Source: Stratiolaelaps scimitus
Taxonomy: Eukaryota; Arthropoda; Arachnida; Mesostigmata; Laelapidae
DNA length: 64,000 nucleotides
Direction of reading: 5' to 3'
Assembly (NCBI GenBank): GCA_019614645.1
Contig: JABWDB010000004.1
Span: forward strand, 12,586,001 to 12,650,000
Position 1 is the first letter of the stretch; the number at the start of each line of letters is the position of its first letter. Both the position numbers and the translations under genes were made by a program. Shown one piece after another: positions 49,180-60,504 of the stretch. Below the pieces are notes generated by a model. That model made no database searches and was not told the origin of the DNA. It saw only the letters and a list, made by a program, of their open reading frames with translations.

Positions 49180-52100
49180 TTTTGATTCATAATATGTGCC
49201 TTTTACATGGTGGGCAAAAAACTGGTCCGATTGACGTTGTCCGTCATCACTTGGCGCGATGTTTTAACTACTGCCTTGATGGATGGAATGACCAATTCAT
49301 GCAATTTATCTAAATACATAGTGTGATAATTTTGAAGCAGATACTTTCTGACGGATTTCAACTACGTTTAAATTCACAGGGTGAAGATATTTGAACGGTG
49401 CTGGAAAGGTTTCCTTTATTAGGAGCACACAGAGATCTATGTTTAATGAGGAGTTTCTTTTCAGGTGGAAAAATTAGTCACTTGATTAGAAGCTGCAATA
49501 GGTCAGATGAACGTGACCTACTGGACTTATTCAATGAGCAATTTGTATGTGTTCATCGTCATGTTTAACTCAAACATCGCTGGAGATTTGACTCAGGAGT
49601 CCGTCAGAAAAAGCAACAATGTGTTATTTATTTAGGTCGATTATCTTACATTTCGCAGCCAACCTTGACCTGATGCTGTGACGGAGAAGACGAACGCCGC
49701 TCGCTAATGCTGAGTGCTGAGAAATATCTCCTTTGACAGAGTACCCCGTCCGTCTGTTCCATATCTATCCTTAGAAAAATAGATGTAATATTATCCCGCT
49801 TGACGCAGTGAGGACGTCAACCAAAAAAATATGCCGGGTGCATTTGTTTTCGATTGTAATCCTCGCATCGTAGGTCTTACTGGACAGAATCGCGATCTTA
49901 ACATAAACTATAATACATAAGTAGGTGGCTGTTCGATATCATACAAAAGGAAAATGGTGAGCGGGATGATGCGGGTCCTACGTTAGCGGTCTAATGATGA
50001 TTTCTGTCTATTTGCATAATTCGGTTCGGGTGCGCTCCAGTATTTCGTGCCAATGAGAGGGAGCCGCTGTTCGGAGTCTTTTCATCTGGAGTTTTTTTTT
50101 ACCCGTCTGCATACGCCACTGAGCTAATTCACTTGGGGTGACAGTCACTTACTTATTTTCCAAAGATCGAAATGGAGTATGGTTATGACAAAGTCGAGCT
50201 TTCTACGAGGCAACCGAAAGAGGAGGATTTAGTCCACTGGGAACTCCCAGCTACAGAAAAACCTTCAGCTTATATTAAATAGTTTTAAGCTATAGTAGAT
50301 TACGCCTAGCGAGTACCCTCCCAATATTGCACCCAGATTCATCAATGTAGTTAGCTTACTCAAAGTGAATAAACGGTCATAATTCTTCGACAATTTCTTT
50401 CCATTTTGGACATTCGAACATGTGCATCACACAAAGGTATGAAATTGCAGTCGATCACGCAAAGGCCACATAGTCACAGCGTTATGCTGCACTAGCTGAC
50501 GAGACATAGAGTGGTTCAGATCTCATATTCACAGAGAAGGAATTGGGCCTCCCAATCATGTTGCATTGGTACTTGAACTAGCTAAAGTATTCTATATAAC
50601 TATTAATAAGCTGCGGCTGTGCGGGACGGTTCACTCCAGAGGAGGAACTGAGGGGTAGGACATGGTTGGAATCAACTGCCGCTCCCTGCAAGGCACTGAC
50701 TGAAGTAATATTTTTGACAGTCCCGGTCAGTGCACCAAGTCAAAATCGGTTCTGGGTTTAGTCAGTAAGAGTCTGACAGTACCAGTCAAATACCTTAGTG
50801 TGAAGCCTGGTGTCCATGCAGGATTTACCTTTAAATTCTTCAAAAAAAAACAAAAGAAGTCGTCCTATAGTAAAAGGAACGGTTCGCCAGGCCTATTATT
50901 TTACTACACCCTCTTATAACAAAAACGAACATAATTATTCGACAGAACTCATCAGGACAAAAACAAATTTCAGTTTTGGCCGAGGTCTCTTATCAGTCAT
51001 CAAAGCTAACATTTTCAATATGCGTGGCACGCGCAATACGCCCTCCATCCATCTCGATATGTACCATAGTACTATTGCTATTGAGGCCTGCTTCGCCTGA
51101 GAAATGTGCAACATTTGCGATATTGCCCGTGATGCCATAGAGCTCTGACGGAACCACTTTCTTCATCGAGGTAGACAAACAGATTTACGTCAGGTGATCC
51201 TTAGTCTACTTTATGGATAGACTGAAAAAAGTAAGCCGATTTCCGTTTCAGCGCCAATAGAGCAATTGAATTATGTACTGGCACGCCACATGGTCCACGG
51301 TTCACATGCTCGTTTCGTGTGCGATCTGGCAAGCGAGCGAGCGCCACTAGGGTTGTGAAACGGGTTTAGTGCTGAAAACACAACATATCACAAATTCGGA
51401 TATCTACTACCGTTCGGTGTACCTGAATGACGCTGGTCAGCTACAAATGTATTATGCCGCATAGACGAATATAGGATTTCTTCCTTTCGCCAGGGCTGAG
51501 AGACAATTTGGGACAAGAAATAGCAGCAGCGGCAGCAGCGATTTGAAAATTAACAGTCACCACCACGAACAAACGCAAGGAATTACTGTCCAGATATCAT
51601 AGCTATAGCATATCTAGGATGCATAGAATATAGCTCATAGCTCAGCTGCCGAATGAGCCGAGTGTTGAGCGTTGCTCATAAACTCCAACCGTGGAATATT
51701 ACCTTCCAGGTTAACTGCACGCGAACTCTATACGAAATCTCAAATGTCGATATTTAGCCAAATGCGATAGCCGAACTATAATACAAATGGCATCCTACAG
51801 AACTCCAAACGAGCTTTCTCCTCTGCGTAAATCAACATACGATTTAGGTTGATGGCCGAAAATGTAGGCAAACAAAGGGAACGAGAAGGCTACAAGGTCA
51901 ACTGCCATCGTCTACGGTCTATCGCGCGGTTGAGCATTTTGAATGTGGACCTTTGTATAATCAGCGCCCCTAGACCACACACCGCCCGTATAACCACCCG
52001 AGTCACTGATGTCACTTGCTTTGTCGCTGCTGTCGCCGTTGCTTGCGTGTTGTACCAGTCGACAGCATTCTATGCAACAAATTGCCTCCGGGGAAACTCC

Positions 52101-52363
52101 GAGCCCACGAAATGAGTCCAGTGGCTACTTGTACCTTTTTGTTGTTGTTGTTGTTGTTGTTGTTGTTGCCCCACCCAACAGGTAACGACCGTAGCCGGCT
52201 TGTGTTGGTGTGAATTTCATGTTTGACTCCATGCCACTGGAATGAAGGCGCACGTCTAAGTGTCGCCGCCAGATACACCTTTCCACAGCGGTGTCAATGC
52301 GTGTGGTTTCACAGAATATGGCATGTCCATTATTGTGGTCAGCGGGAACTACACGCAGGGTGC
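49180..52363. other. intergenic, no recognised gene
   Basis: No exon that I can support. The - strand frame 51178-50993 reads HFSGEAGLNSNSTMVHIEMD and then GGRIARATHIENVSFDD, which looks coding-like, but it has no ATG with clear context, no splice partner and a competing open frame; I leave it unassigned. A (GTT)n tract is at 52141-52168. Confidence 0.5.
52141..52168. repeat. (GTT)n microsatellite
   Basis: About nine GTT units following a T-run; on the - strand it is translated as poly-Asn in an overlapping spurious frame. Confidence 0.9.
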
Positions 52364-52370
52364 CATAAAA
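52364..52370 (+). promoter_or_regulatory. TATA box (CATAAAA) for the 52.5-kb gene
   Basis: GCCATAAAAGCTCAGA is nearly identical to GCCATAAAAGCTCGGA before the 55.7-kb gene. It lies 96-102 bases before the ATG. Confidence 0.7.
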
Positions 52371-52465
52371 GCTCAGACCTCACCGACAGTCTCGCCATGA
52401 TTCCCCGACGATCCCTGTTAACTGGAGCAGCTAGCCACCTGGCCGTCTATTCAGAGCTAGTCACA

Positions 52466-53370
52466 ATGGCAAAACCTATCTGGCTCCTCGTGCTACTGTT
52501 CTGCGCCGTCACGGTCACACTCGGCGAGGAAAATGCTGAATGGGCTAAGTTCCAAACGGTAATCAAGGAATGCGTTAAGGACAAGGCAAACGACGAGCCT
52601 GGATTAGCAGACAAGATTTTGGCTATCGTTAAAGAGAACGTGCCCAAGGATGGTACGTTTCGAACGCTAAACTCATCCAATTAATTAGACTTTGTCCCTG
52701 CAACACATTTGTAGTAGCACCGGTGTGGTTGAACATGATGGAGGCACACTTGAACATCCCTGAATGTTTTTCTACGGGTGTGTCTCTAGGTGTTAGCGTG
52801 TATACAGGAGGGTAATTGGTTGGCCCATTTCGGTCACTCTTCACTGTACAGTGAATGCATTTTGTACACAGAGCTTTCACTGGGCAACGTTCGCGTACAA
52901 GTGTGTAGTGGAAACAATCCGATGATTGCAAATTTCGTTGAGGGCGTGTGGTTCCCGGGCGAAGCACTGTATTGAAACGATGCCGGTGTCAAATCTAAAT
53001 TCCGGTTGCGCCTTAAGCGGCTTCAACTCAATGTATATGTATATATTCATGTGTGTATGTATGTAACCTATAGCCACCGAATCGCCGTTGTCATATGCTG
53101 GTCCTAATTGAAATGCTCAGTTTTAGTGTACTATGCTGGTTACTGTGGCTTAATAGTTACTCTTACTGATCGGAAGTCGCCACAGTGAGCTAATCAGGAA
53201 GAGGCGAATCGAAATAAATGTCCAGTCAAACTAATTACACTATATTGGTTACAGGCACAGTAAACAGCTCCGTGCAACAGGACGTTGAGAAGAAGTGCAA
53301 ACTGCTTTTCTCCGATGAAGCCAAGTATAAGGCATTTTCAGCCTGTGCCGAAACGAAGCTCAAGGCTTAA
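52466..53370 (+). CDS. small secreted three-cysteine protein, copy 6
   Basis: Exon 1 is 52466-52652 (donor GTACGT) and exon 2 is 53255-53370; phase 1, intron 602 bp, product 100 residues. The start at 52466 is preferred (CACAATGG) because the signal peptide begins there; an open in-frame stretch back to 52223 is outside the mRNA if the TATA at 52364 is used. The signal peptide is about residues 1-20 (VTLG). Cysteines are C36 (VIKEC), C77 (EKKCKLLF) and C93 (KYKAFSAC). C77 and C93 are 15 residues apart, exactly as in the 55.7-kb copy. An odd cysteine number allows covalent dimers. The 55.7-kb copy is its closest relative here. AATAAA is at 53528. Function unknown. Confidence 0.83.
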
Positions 53371-53527
53371 AAACGGACTAGTTAATTCAGGCCCGCTGTT
53401 GTTCGCTCTCGAGGAGTGAATCTGCGCTGCTGTAGTACTCAAATATCGCGGGCTCGGCAGTCATCGAGTTTGCTAATTAACCTTTCCTAAGGTACCCTAC
53501 GGTAAATCAAACAAACTTTATTGCAAC

Positions 53528-53533
53528 AATAAA
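53528..53533 (+). terminator. poly(A) signal for the 52.5-kb gene
   Basis: AATAAA in GCAACAATAAAGGTGC, 158 bases after the stop at 53370. Confidence 0.65.
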
Positions 53534-53885
53534 GGTGCTGCAAGTTCGCTGTACATGTAAACCGTCCGCAAAGAGGACTATTGCTAAAAACACTCGTAAG
53601 GTCAGGACAAGTTACTGACTGTTTAAATTACGCTATTTATTGCTCTCTTCTCTGATGGGAATATTTGAGTGTGAATAAAATTCAAAGTTTCTCTATGCGC
53701 TTGATGCTTTTTTTCTGCTGCGATGCGCCAAATGATCAACAGACAGTAGACATCTTGCGGATCTATTATATAAGTGTATTATATTATATCTGCGGGTTAG
53801 AGGAAGACTGTATTATCACTCAGGATGGAAAGGTCGAAGTGATGTGGTCAACGTTCCGAGCCATCTGGGTCTTGGAGTGAAAGCG

Positions 53886-53887
<2 letters not shown>

Positions 53888-53926
<39 letters not shown>
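53888..53926. repeat. (TA)n microsatellite
   Basis: About twenty TA units followed by GTATGTATGT. A (GATA)n run follows further on at 54321-54340. Confidence 0.95.
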
Positions 53927-53933
<7 letters not shown>

Positions 53934-53937
<4 letters not shown>

Positions 53938-55674
53938 CGCCGATGCATGTCAATGTCACGAACTGTCCTCCTTTTCGCATACTAGCTTGTCGGATATTCT
54001 CTGTATTACAACTACTAATCACAAATCTCGAGAAGCTTGCCTTTTGCTTACATCAAAATCGTCCTGTAGACGGTTGTCTCAGTGTCCGAACATGCGCATT
54101 TGTAAGTTTATTCGCTCCCACTTCCACCGCTAACCGGTGCTACGCTAGCAGAAATCAACAACCAGTTGTCGTATATCTTCCTCGAGTTTCAGCCTCCTGC
54201 GTCACTTTCGTCTCGGATCATGGTACGAATACTGCGAGCTCGCTCCGATCATAAAACGCTTCGTTTACTTGATAAGCCAATCAATCGACGTCAATTCGTT
54301 TCTTTGTTTCATTGCCAACCGATAGATAGATAGATAGATACAAGTTGAAACGAAGTCTGATTCTGACCCACGCCGGAATAGAGCCCACTATGCTGAATAG
54401 GGAGACCATCAGCACCCCGTCCATAGGCGTGTGGAAATATTTCTACAGCTAGCAGCGTGATATGTACAAACGATCGGCAGCCTTATGACGAGTGTTGCAC
54501 GCGACGTTCCATGAAACAAGATGTGCTAGCGTATTTTTCGATAGCTTATATTGTTGCTTGTAACTAATTCCATACGAGTGCTTCTAGATCACTCAATGTT
54601 TTGTTCTACGTTGGGTATCCATTGGATCCATAGGAATGCTTTATTCGCGAGTGCACCAATGTACATATTAATATTAGTACGATTGTACATTGAGAAAGCA
54701 TGCGAGCAAACGAAATCACCACGTTTGAGTAGACGATTACATTGATTGTACCGAACAATTTCGTTAATTTGATGAATCTTCCTATTTTGATAGGTTTGCT
54801 AACGTTTTCTTATCGGAACACCATTGTAAGGCTGAGATCACTGTCCGTGATGAGGTAGACAACGGAGAAGGGTTGCCGCTCCTATCAGCCACCCCGTGCT
54901 GGACACTTGTCCATTGTTGTCCATCCGTTGTTTCCATTTCGCGGTACTCAACCAGTGGACGCGATCGCACGACAATACAGTTGATATTGAAATGTCCGTA
55001 AGCGAGGTATTATTAATAGCCGCAATGACATCATTAGCAAATGTAACTCCTATCCAAATTTTGTTACACTTATCTAATGTGTATGCAATGCTTCAATCTG
55101 ATGTAAATATAGCCTATGTTCGGATGCGCTCGTAACTCCGCCAGGCAACGAAGGTATCGCGAAGTCAAACAATGATGTTATACAAGGCCGTCCTCAGCCA
55201 CAGAAGCCGGATGAAACACGAAATTATGCGCAGGGCTGAGAAACAACAAGATCTTCTTAAACGCGTCGATATCTACCATCTTTCTAATTGCTGGACACAT
55301 AATATCTATTGTTATGCATCTATTGTCTAAGCGAGCCATTTCACTATGCGTAGCTTCCTCAGATCTCAGCAGGTCTGCTTGCCTACGCTAGTTTGCGGGT
55401 GGTGTCGTCAACAGCCGTCAAGGGGAGATGAATCACTGAATTCGCATCGTTTTGTCACTTGTTGCTGGTGTTTTCATGGTATTAGCGGTGCCAACACGGA
55501 TAATGTCAATCAAGCAAGTAGTAGTCAAGCGCTCGATCGATATATTGAGTATTTGATGCTGACATTGACCGAACATACCTGCAAGACGCTTTCGAGTCAA
55601 TTCACCAAAGCGTAGGGCGGCAGCGGTCGACAGCTGGGCGTGTCGACTGGGAAAAGGCCGATTGCCCGACCCGC
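53934..55674. other. intergenic, no recognised gene
   Basis: A GATA tetranucleotide run at 54321-54340 is the only distinct element. Short open frames (54896-55135, 55346-55615 and others) show no domain, and none has a supported splice partner. Confidence 0.5.
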
Positions 55675-55681
55675 CATAAAA
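55675..55681 (+). promoter_or_regulatory. TATA box (CATAAAA) for the 55.7-kb gene
   Basis: GCCATAAAAGCTCGGA lies 66-72 bases before the ATG at 55747 and matches the element before the 52.5-kb gene at 15 of 16 bases. Confidence 0.7.
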
Positions 55682-55746
55682 GCTCGGAACTTGGCCGAAT
55701 TTGTCAGGTTGTACCTGTCAGCCAGCCTTGTGTGCCCCTGCTCGAT

Positions 55747-56598
55747 ATGACGAAAGCAGCTTCCATCCTCGTGGCTCTTTGCGCCGTTGGATTTGTTGTA
55801 GGAGCGGAAACCGATTTTTCCAAAATCGAAGCCGTCGTAAAAGAATGCGTCAAGGGCCAGGCCGATGCTAACACAGATGAGACCAAGTTAGCCGAGAACC
55901 TTCTAGCCGCCATTAAGGAGCACCATTCTCCGAAAACCGGTACGTTCTCACGAAACGTAAAGTACGGATAAGCAAGAAATATCCATTCGCTTGTCATTCG
56001 AACGAGGTTAGGTCAGTCGTTTACTCCGAGATCGGTCTTGATGACGAGGGGTACTCCAGTGAAATTGGGATCTCTCATATACCATAGAAGTAAGCGGATT
56101 TCGCTTATTATGATATAATGATACTTGTGATAATAGTAAATAGAATAATTTTGTTTTAGTATATTGGAAAGGTACGGTTTGACGTGGGGCAACTCTACTA
56201 ATTCGCGACTATACACAAATTTGCGCATGTACATACACAAAAATCATTACTTGTAATTATAACATACAGTGTCTACAAAAGCGCCCAATCCGTCCGACCC
56301 GTTATTATCACCAGTTGAGAACTCATTACTATCTATAATAGTACATGTATATGTAGTATATGTCACTGTAATCTAGTAATTTGTACAATGACAATTACAA
56401 GAGACGAGGGAGATATTGTAATAATATACTAAACATACAAATGAACTAACTATTTGCGTTTCATCTTTTTCTGTTACAGCCGGCATGAGCTCGGAAGAAG
56501 CAAAGAATCTGGAGGATAAGTGCAAGAGTTTTTTCACAGATGAGAACAAATTTAAAGCCGTTGCCGCCTGCATCCAGAATAAGACGAAGTCTGTTTAA
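55747..56598 (+). CDS. small secreted three-cysteine protein, copy 7
   Basis: Exon 1 is 55747-55939 (donor GTACGT) and exon 2 is 56480-56598 (acceptor TTTTTCTGTTACAG); phase 1, intron 540 bp, product 103 residues. The signal peptide is about residues 1-20 (FVVGA). Cysteines are C34 (VVKEC), C79 (DKCKSFF) and C95 (KFKAVAAC). It shares the KECVK, KCK-x-x-F-x-D-E and K-x-K-A-x-x-A-C blocks, both splice sites and the promoter core with the 52.5-kb gene, so these two are recent tandem duplicates. The mature chain is acidic in the first half and basic at the end. Function unknown; a secreted or salivary effector or a carrier are only guesses. Confidence 0.83.
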
Positions 56599-57154
56599 CG
56601 ACTACCTCTCCACTTGTCCAAAGAAAAGGTCAAAGCGGTGACGCAAGCCTCCGGAGGCGGCAGAGCGACAACGTGCTAACTCCTACCGCTTAGTCAGACG
56701 GATAGAGACGGATAAAAAACAATGGAGAGCGGTCGTTCATAGATCGTTCAGAGATTCAAGTAAATAACCATGCAGTGTTCACCTTGTTCAGCATGATGGC
56801 GTTTATCTCAAATAGCCTGATAGAAAACAAATAGTCGTCACATACATCGTAATGCCGAGTTTTGTATGTGTCCCATAGTGATTATGTGGGAATTAGCAGG
56901 AAGTTATGAGAGGAGAAGGCACACAATGATATCGAGTATCATAGCAACGAGCTACTGTATATGTTTCTCGTTGTCGTGCTAGCTAGAGTTCAAGGGAACA
57001 TATTACGCTATCGGAACAATTTGCTCGATACCGTGGTCAATAATATGATCTCAAAATAGATCGGTCCTCGACGGATGAACCCCTGCAACGATGGAGTTCG
57101 CCGATTGAGGGTTAACGTCATCTCGAAGTCAGCCAGATGCTTCCTTTGATCCCC

Positions 57155-57194
<40 letters not shown>

Positions 57195-58152
57195 GCTTCT
57201 CTTTGAGATCAATATGATCGGATTGTAGATATGAATTTTGTTCAAGTTCCGCGCATTTTTTCTGCTTTGCGATATCATGTAGGATTGCGTAGAACTAGGC
57301 AGCACCTGAAAGTTCAGGGTATTGATGTTGGATACATCACTTATGCATGTTAGCATAGACCATTATTATGAATGAAACATATGCAGCGTGCAGTTCGTTG
57401 ATTCAAAGGGCATTTTATGTTAATGCGACCAAGTGTGCCCTTGGAACATCCCTGGAGGTAAGGATATCGAAGATCTTTGAAAACATAAGATGTCGTAACG
57501 CTCGCTAAGATTGTGAGAATAAAGCGGTATCGGGCTATATGATAGGAATAGTCGACGCTTCAGCAGTAAACGTGACATTTATGCTGTGTTCCACCTAGGA
57601 TTTAACTGGCGTAGCAGCTAAATGGAGAGGGATGACACAAACGATGCGATTGTACCATATTTAACCTAAGAAATTTTAGCCTCGATCCTAATCAAAATCG
57701 AATCTTAACTCAGTTAATCCTAATCGGATACTATTTGTGGCGAGTCATGTCGACGTTCAAATTTACCTGTTATTCCTGGAAAATTCTGAGAACATATAAA
57801 AATGACTTTCTAAACTGATTTCTCAAAAATTTCAACGAAAAGCGAAACTTATCGTCAAGACGGAGCGAACAAGAAAGAATAAACAAAATCTGAACTATTT
57901 GATATCTTTCGTAACCGCATAAATGAGGATGGCCCCTAACCAGAGAGAAGAAAGAGCGGAGCAGAAGGTATACTTACCATCGCACGTAGACAAGGTGAAA
58001 CTTGGTATTGACTTGTTAGCCTGCAGCCTTTGGAACATTGGGAGGGCTGAGGATACAATCTTGAAACATTCTGCAGATATTGGAAGAAAGGTCATCGTCC
58101 GCTACAGGAGAACCACGTGCAACCAATTTTTAGTGCACAGATATTCCTTAGA
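56599..58152. other. intergenic, no recognised gene
   Basis: A (CT)n tract at 57154-57189 is the only distinct element. Open frames at 57895-58159 on both strands show no domain. Confidence 0.5.
57154..57189. repeat. (CT)n microsatellite
   Basis: About eighteen CT units with one CC interruption; it can act as a GAGA-type element in arthropods, but no gene start is seen next to it. Confidence 0.9.
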
Positions 58153-58375
58153 TATATAAAGGGGAGCAACGCATTTTCTGCTTTGGGCACACTTAGTTAC
58201 CGGGGAATTGGGGCTTTCGTCGCCTACTTTTATTATACAATCGAATTTATTCATATATCAAACTTGGCGCCGGTTAGAAACCCAAGCCAAGTTATTCAAG
58301 CTGTGCGCGAAAAATACGGCACCTTTATAGACAAAAATTGGGTTTTAGTGACCGTGTTGATCAACAAAATAGCCG
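58153..58375 (+). pseudogene. decayed promoter plus exon 1 of the secreted family
   Basis: TATATAAAGGGGAGC at 58153 resembles the family TATA boxes. Downstream, one frame reads SNLAPVRNPSQVIQAVREKYG then NWVLVTVLINKIAG and ends at a phase-1 GTATTA donor (58375/58376). This matches the mature start of the 33.1-kb copy (WDLAPIAQAIKAC ... ARHITNYTAG) in layout, with the first cysteine replaced by Val (VIQAV for VIKEC). No in-frame ATG starts a signal peptide and no terminal exon with the signature follows, so it is probably dead. Confidence 0.35.
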
Positions 58376-58970
58376 GTATTAAGCCTTCGAGGATAGAGGC
58401 TGGCTTTCAGACGTTTCGGTGGTGAAGTCCAATCAGAGCACCTGATTGGACCTGATATCACCTCCCCGAGGTGGTGGTCAGTGATGGTGGTGATCCCGTG
58501 GAGGATCATCTCGAAGTGAGGAGGATCCACCTTTTTTTTCATATTTAGATTTCCCAGAATTATTCTGAGTCATCTTAGCGCCACTCGAACAAATCGATTG
58601 TGCTCATTGTCACAAGCAATGAATAGCTTCCAGCGACGCCAAAGTGACCTCAGATACATTTGGTAGCCAGTGGTGATATCGTCAATTCGAAAACAACTCT
58701 CGTCATCGGGAGGGAGTCAGTTTAAAAAGTCATTTCACAGTCGACCATGAAGTGCCGTTGAAGTGAACGACGCCTCGGTGCGTGTCATTACTGTCACCCT
58801 GACACTTCGTACTATTGTATAATATGCTGACTTTGACACGAACAGAGGATATTTGCGCAAAAGTCCCATTACGCGCTTAATATCATAGACGAACAGTGAA
58901 CCGTGAATTGTGAATTGAACAGCGAAATGGAAGCGTGCCCAGTGTCATCAGGGATGATGTGCCGGATACC

Positions 58971-58980
58971 TTTAAAAAGC
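58971..58980 (+). promoter_or_regulatory. TATA-like element for the 59.0-kb gene
   Basis: TTTAAAAAGC lies 64-73 bases before the ATG at 59044, at the same distance as the CATAAAAGC elements of the neighbouring copies. Confidence 0.5.
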
Positions 58981-59043
58981 GCCACTGGTGAGTGGTTTCG
59001 ACAGTCGTTGACACGCGTCCGGTGTTCGTAAACGTTCGTGACA

Positions 59044-59775
59044 ATGTCCAAGACACTCCACCTTCTGTTCGCCCTTGCGGTCATTGCGATCGCTGCACAA
59101 TCTCCCGTAGAAGCTGGCAAGGAGATCGGTGAATGCATGGAGAAGCACCAGATTGCGAAAGAAGGCTTGAAGGAAAAGATACAAGAGGCAGTTAAGAAAC
59201 ATTTTACCACAGGTGGTAAGTCTCTCGTTTGTTTCAATTGTAGTTAACGTTGAACCCAGTGCAGCAAGACATATGATGATGTTTGTGCGTGAAGACATAT
59301 CGTGAGATTTTTCACGATATTCTCATCGAATACGGGGCGAATCTAATCCAGCAGATGTCACCGATTTTCAAAAAGGGTCTTGAACAAGTCCAGCGAGTAT
59401 GCGGGTCGTCAATTTCAATCTAGTCGAGACATTCGAGGGACTTTAATACACTTTTGGTTCACGAGAGACTCTGCAAGTGCCTCTATCGTTTGACGTTCGT
59501 TATTGGCATGGGTCGTTATTTTTGACTATCTCGTATGTCAGTCTCATGCAGATCAAGCGAACTCGAGTCGGGAGGAAGTAACACAAACAAACAACCATTG
59601 AGTAGAGCAGCAGTTCGCTGATGACACCTCTCCTATTACATTTGCAGGACCACCCGATCCGAAAGCGATCGCCGACTGCGAGAAGGAAGTGGACGAGCTG
59701 TTCAAGAACGAGAACTTGGAAAGCAAGTTTACAGAATTCAAAAACTGCATGCACTCCAAATTTCCGACGAAGTAG
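59044..59775 (+). CDS. small secreted three-cysteine protein, copy 8
   Basis: Exon 1 is 59044-59215 with donor GTAAGT (a second donor 3 bases earlier also keeps phase 1) and exon 2 is 59648-59775; intron 432 bp, product 99 residues. The signal peptide is about residues 1-24 (SPVEA). Cysteines are C31 (EIGEC), C68 (ADCEKEVDELF) and C91 (KFTEFKNC). The last two are 22 residues apart, seven more than in the 52.5- and 55.7-kb copies, so it is a more distant member of the three-cysteine group. The first half is Lys/Glu-rich (KEGLKEKIQEAVKKHF) and helical. AATAAA is at 59995. Function unknown. Confidence 0.8.
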
Positions 59776-59994
59776 GTGCGTGGGAAGTTCGAACGTAGCA
59801 AGCGTGCGTTTTGTACACGGACAAAATGAAAATAACTCGCTCGTCGTTATCCTTGAAGAACCCGTCTCCTGGATCAGGATTTTTTGGTACAGAACACTTG
59901 GCGACACAGCCAGTATCTCCTGGAAAACGTATGATTTAATGGATAAGATATACCATGTGTACTATTGATTTGTAGATTATGTTTCCATTCACTT

Positions 59995-60000
59995 AATAAA
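59995..60000 (+). terminator. poly(A) signal for the 59.0-kb gene
   Basis: AATAAA in CTTAATAAAAATT, 220 bases after the stop at 59775. Confidence 0.55.
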
Positions 60001-60463
60001 AATTTTTCCTAGAGTATTTTTCTGAACACTTTTACGCATTGAGGAACTGTAGAGATAAACATAGAGGAGACCATTCACTTGGGGGTCATCAGTAAGGTTA
60101 TCAGTATGGGACACCGTTCTCGTGTCTACAGGCGATTTCCGTGCTGATCTCAGGTGTCGCCTTATTATTTTTATGGCATAATATTTCGTGCACAATTACC
60201 TCATACACAAATTTAAAGGGAAGCAATAACAGTTCCATGTAGGTCGATTTCTAAAGATGTCGAATAATCGACTACGTGGTCACCTGTTTTGGTGGACGTC
60301 TAATACACCCTGACGCGCTTTAATGAGATAATTATAAGCTTATATTAACGATATTACCAGGCAGATGTACACATTGAAATATGATTTGACAGTAATAAAA
60401 TTAACTCGTTAGGAAACTAATGCAAATACTAAGTTTGATATATCGACTGCTGTAGGTTTCGCA

Positions 60464-60504
60464 AATAATAATAATAATTGAAATTATTATTATTATTATT
60501 ATTA
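60464..60504. repeat. (AAT)n-(ATT)n palindrome
   Basis: A run of AAT units (60464-60479) is followed after GA by a run of ATT units (60482-60504), so the segment folds on itself. It may mark an old inverted microsatellite. Confidence 0.75.

Noticed and set aside
52223..52465. In-frame N-terminal extension of the 52.5-kb gene
   Set aside because: The TATA box at 52364 lies inside it and the signal peptide starts only at 52466.
58869..59298. Antisense frames over the 59.0-kb gene
   Set aside because: Shadows of the coding exon 59044-59215 in other frames.
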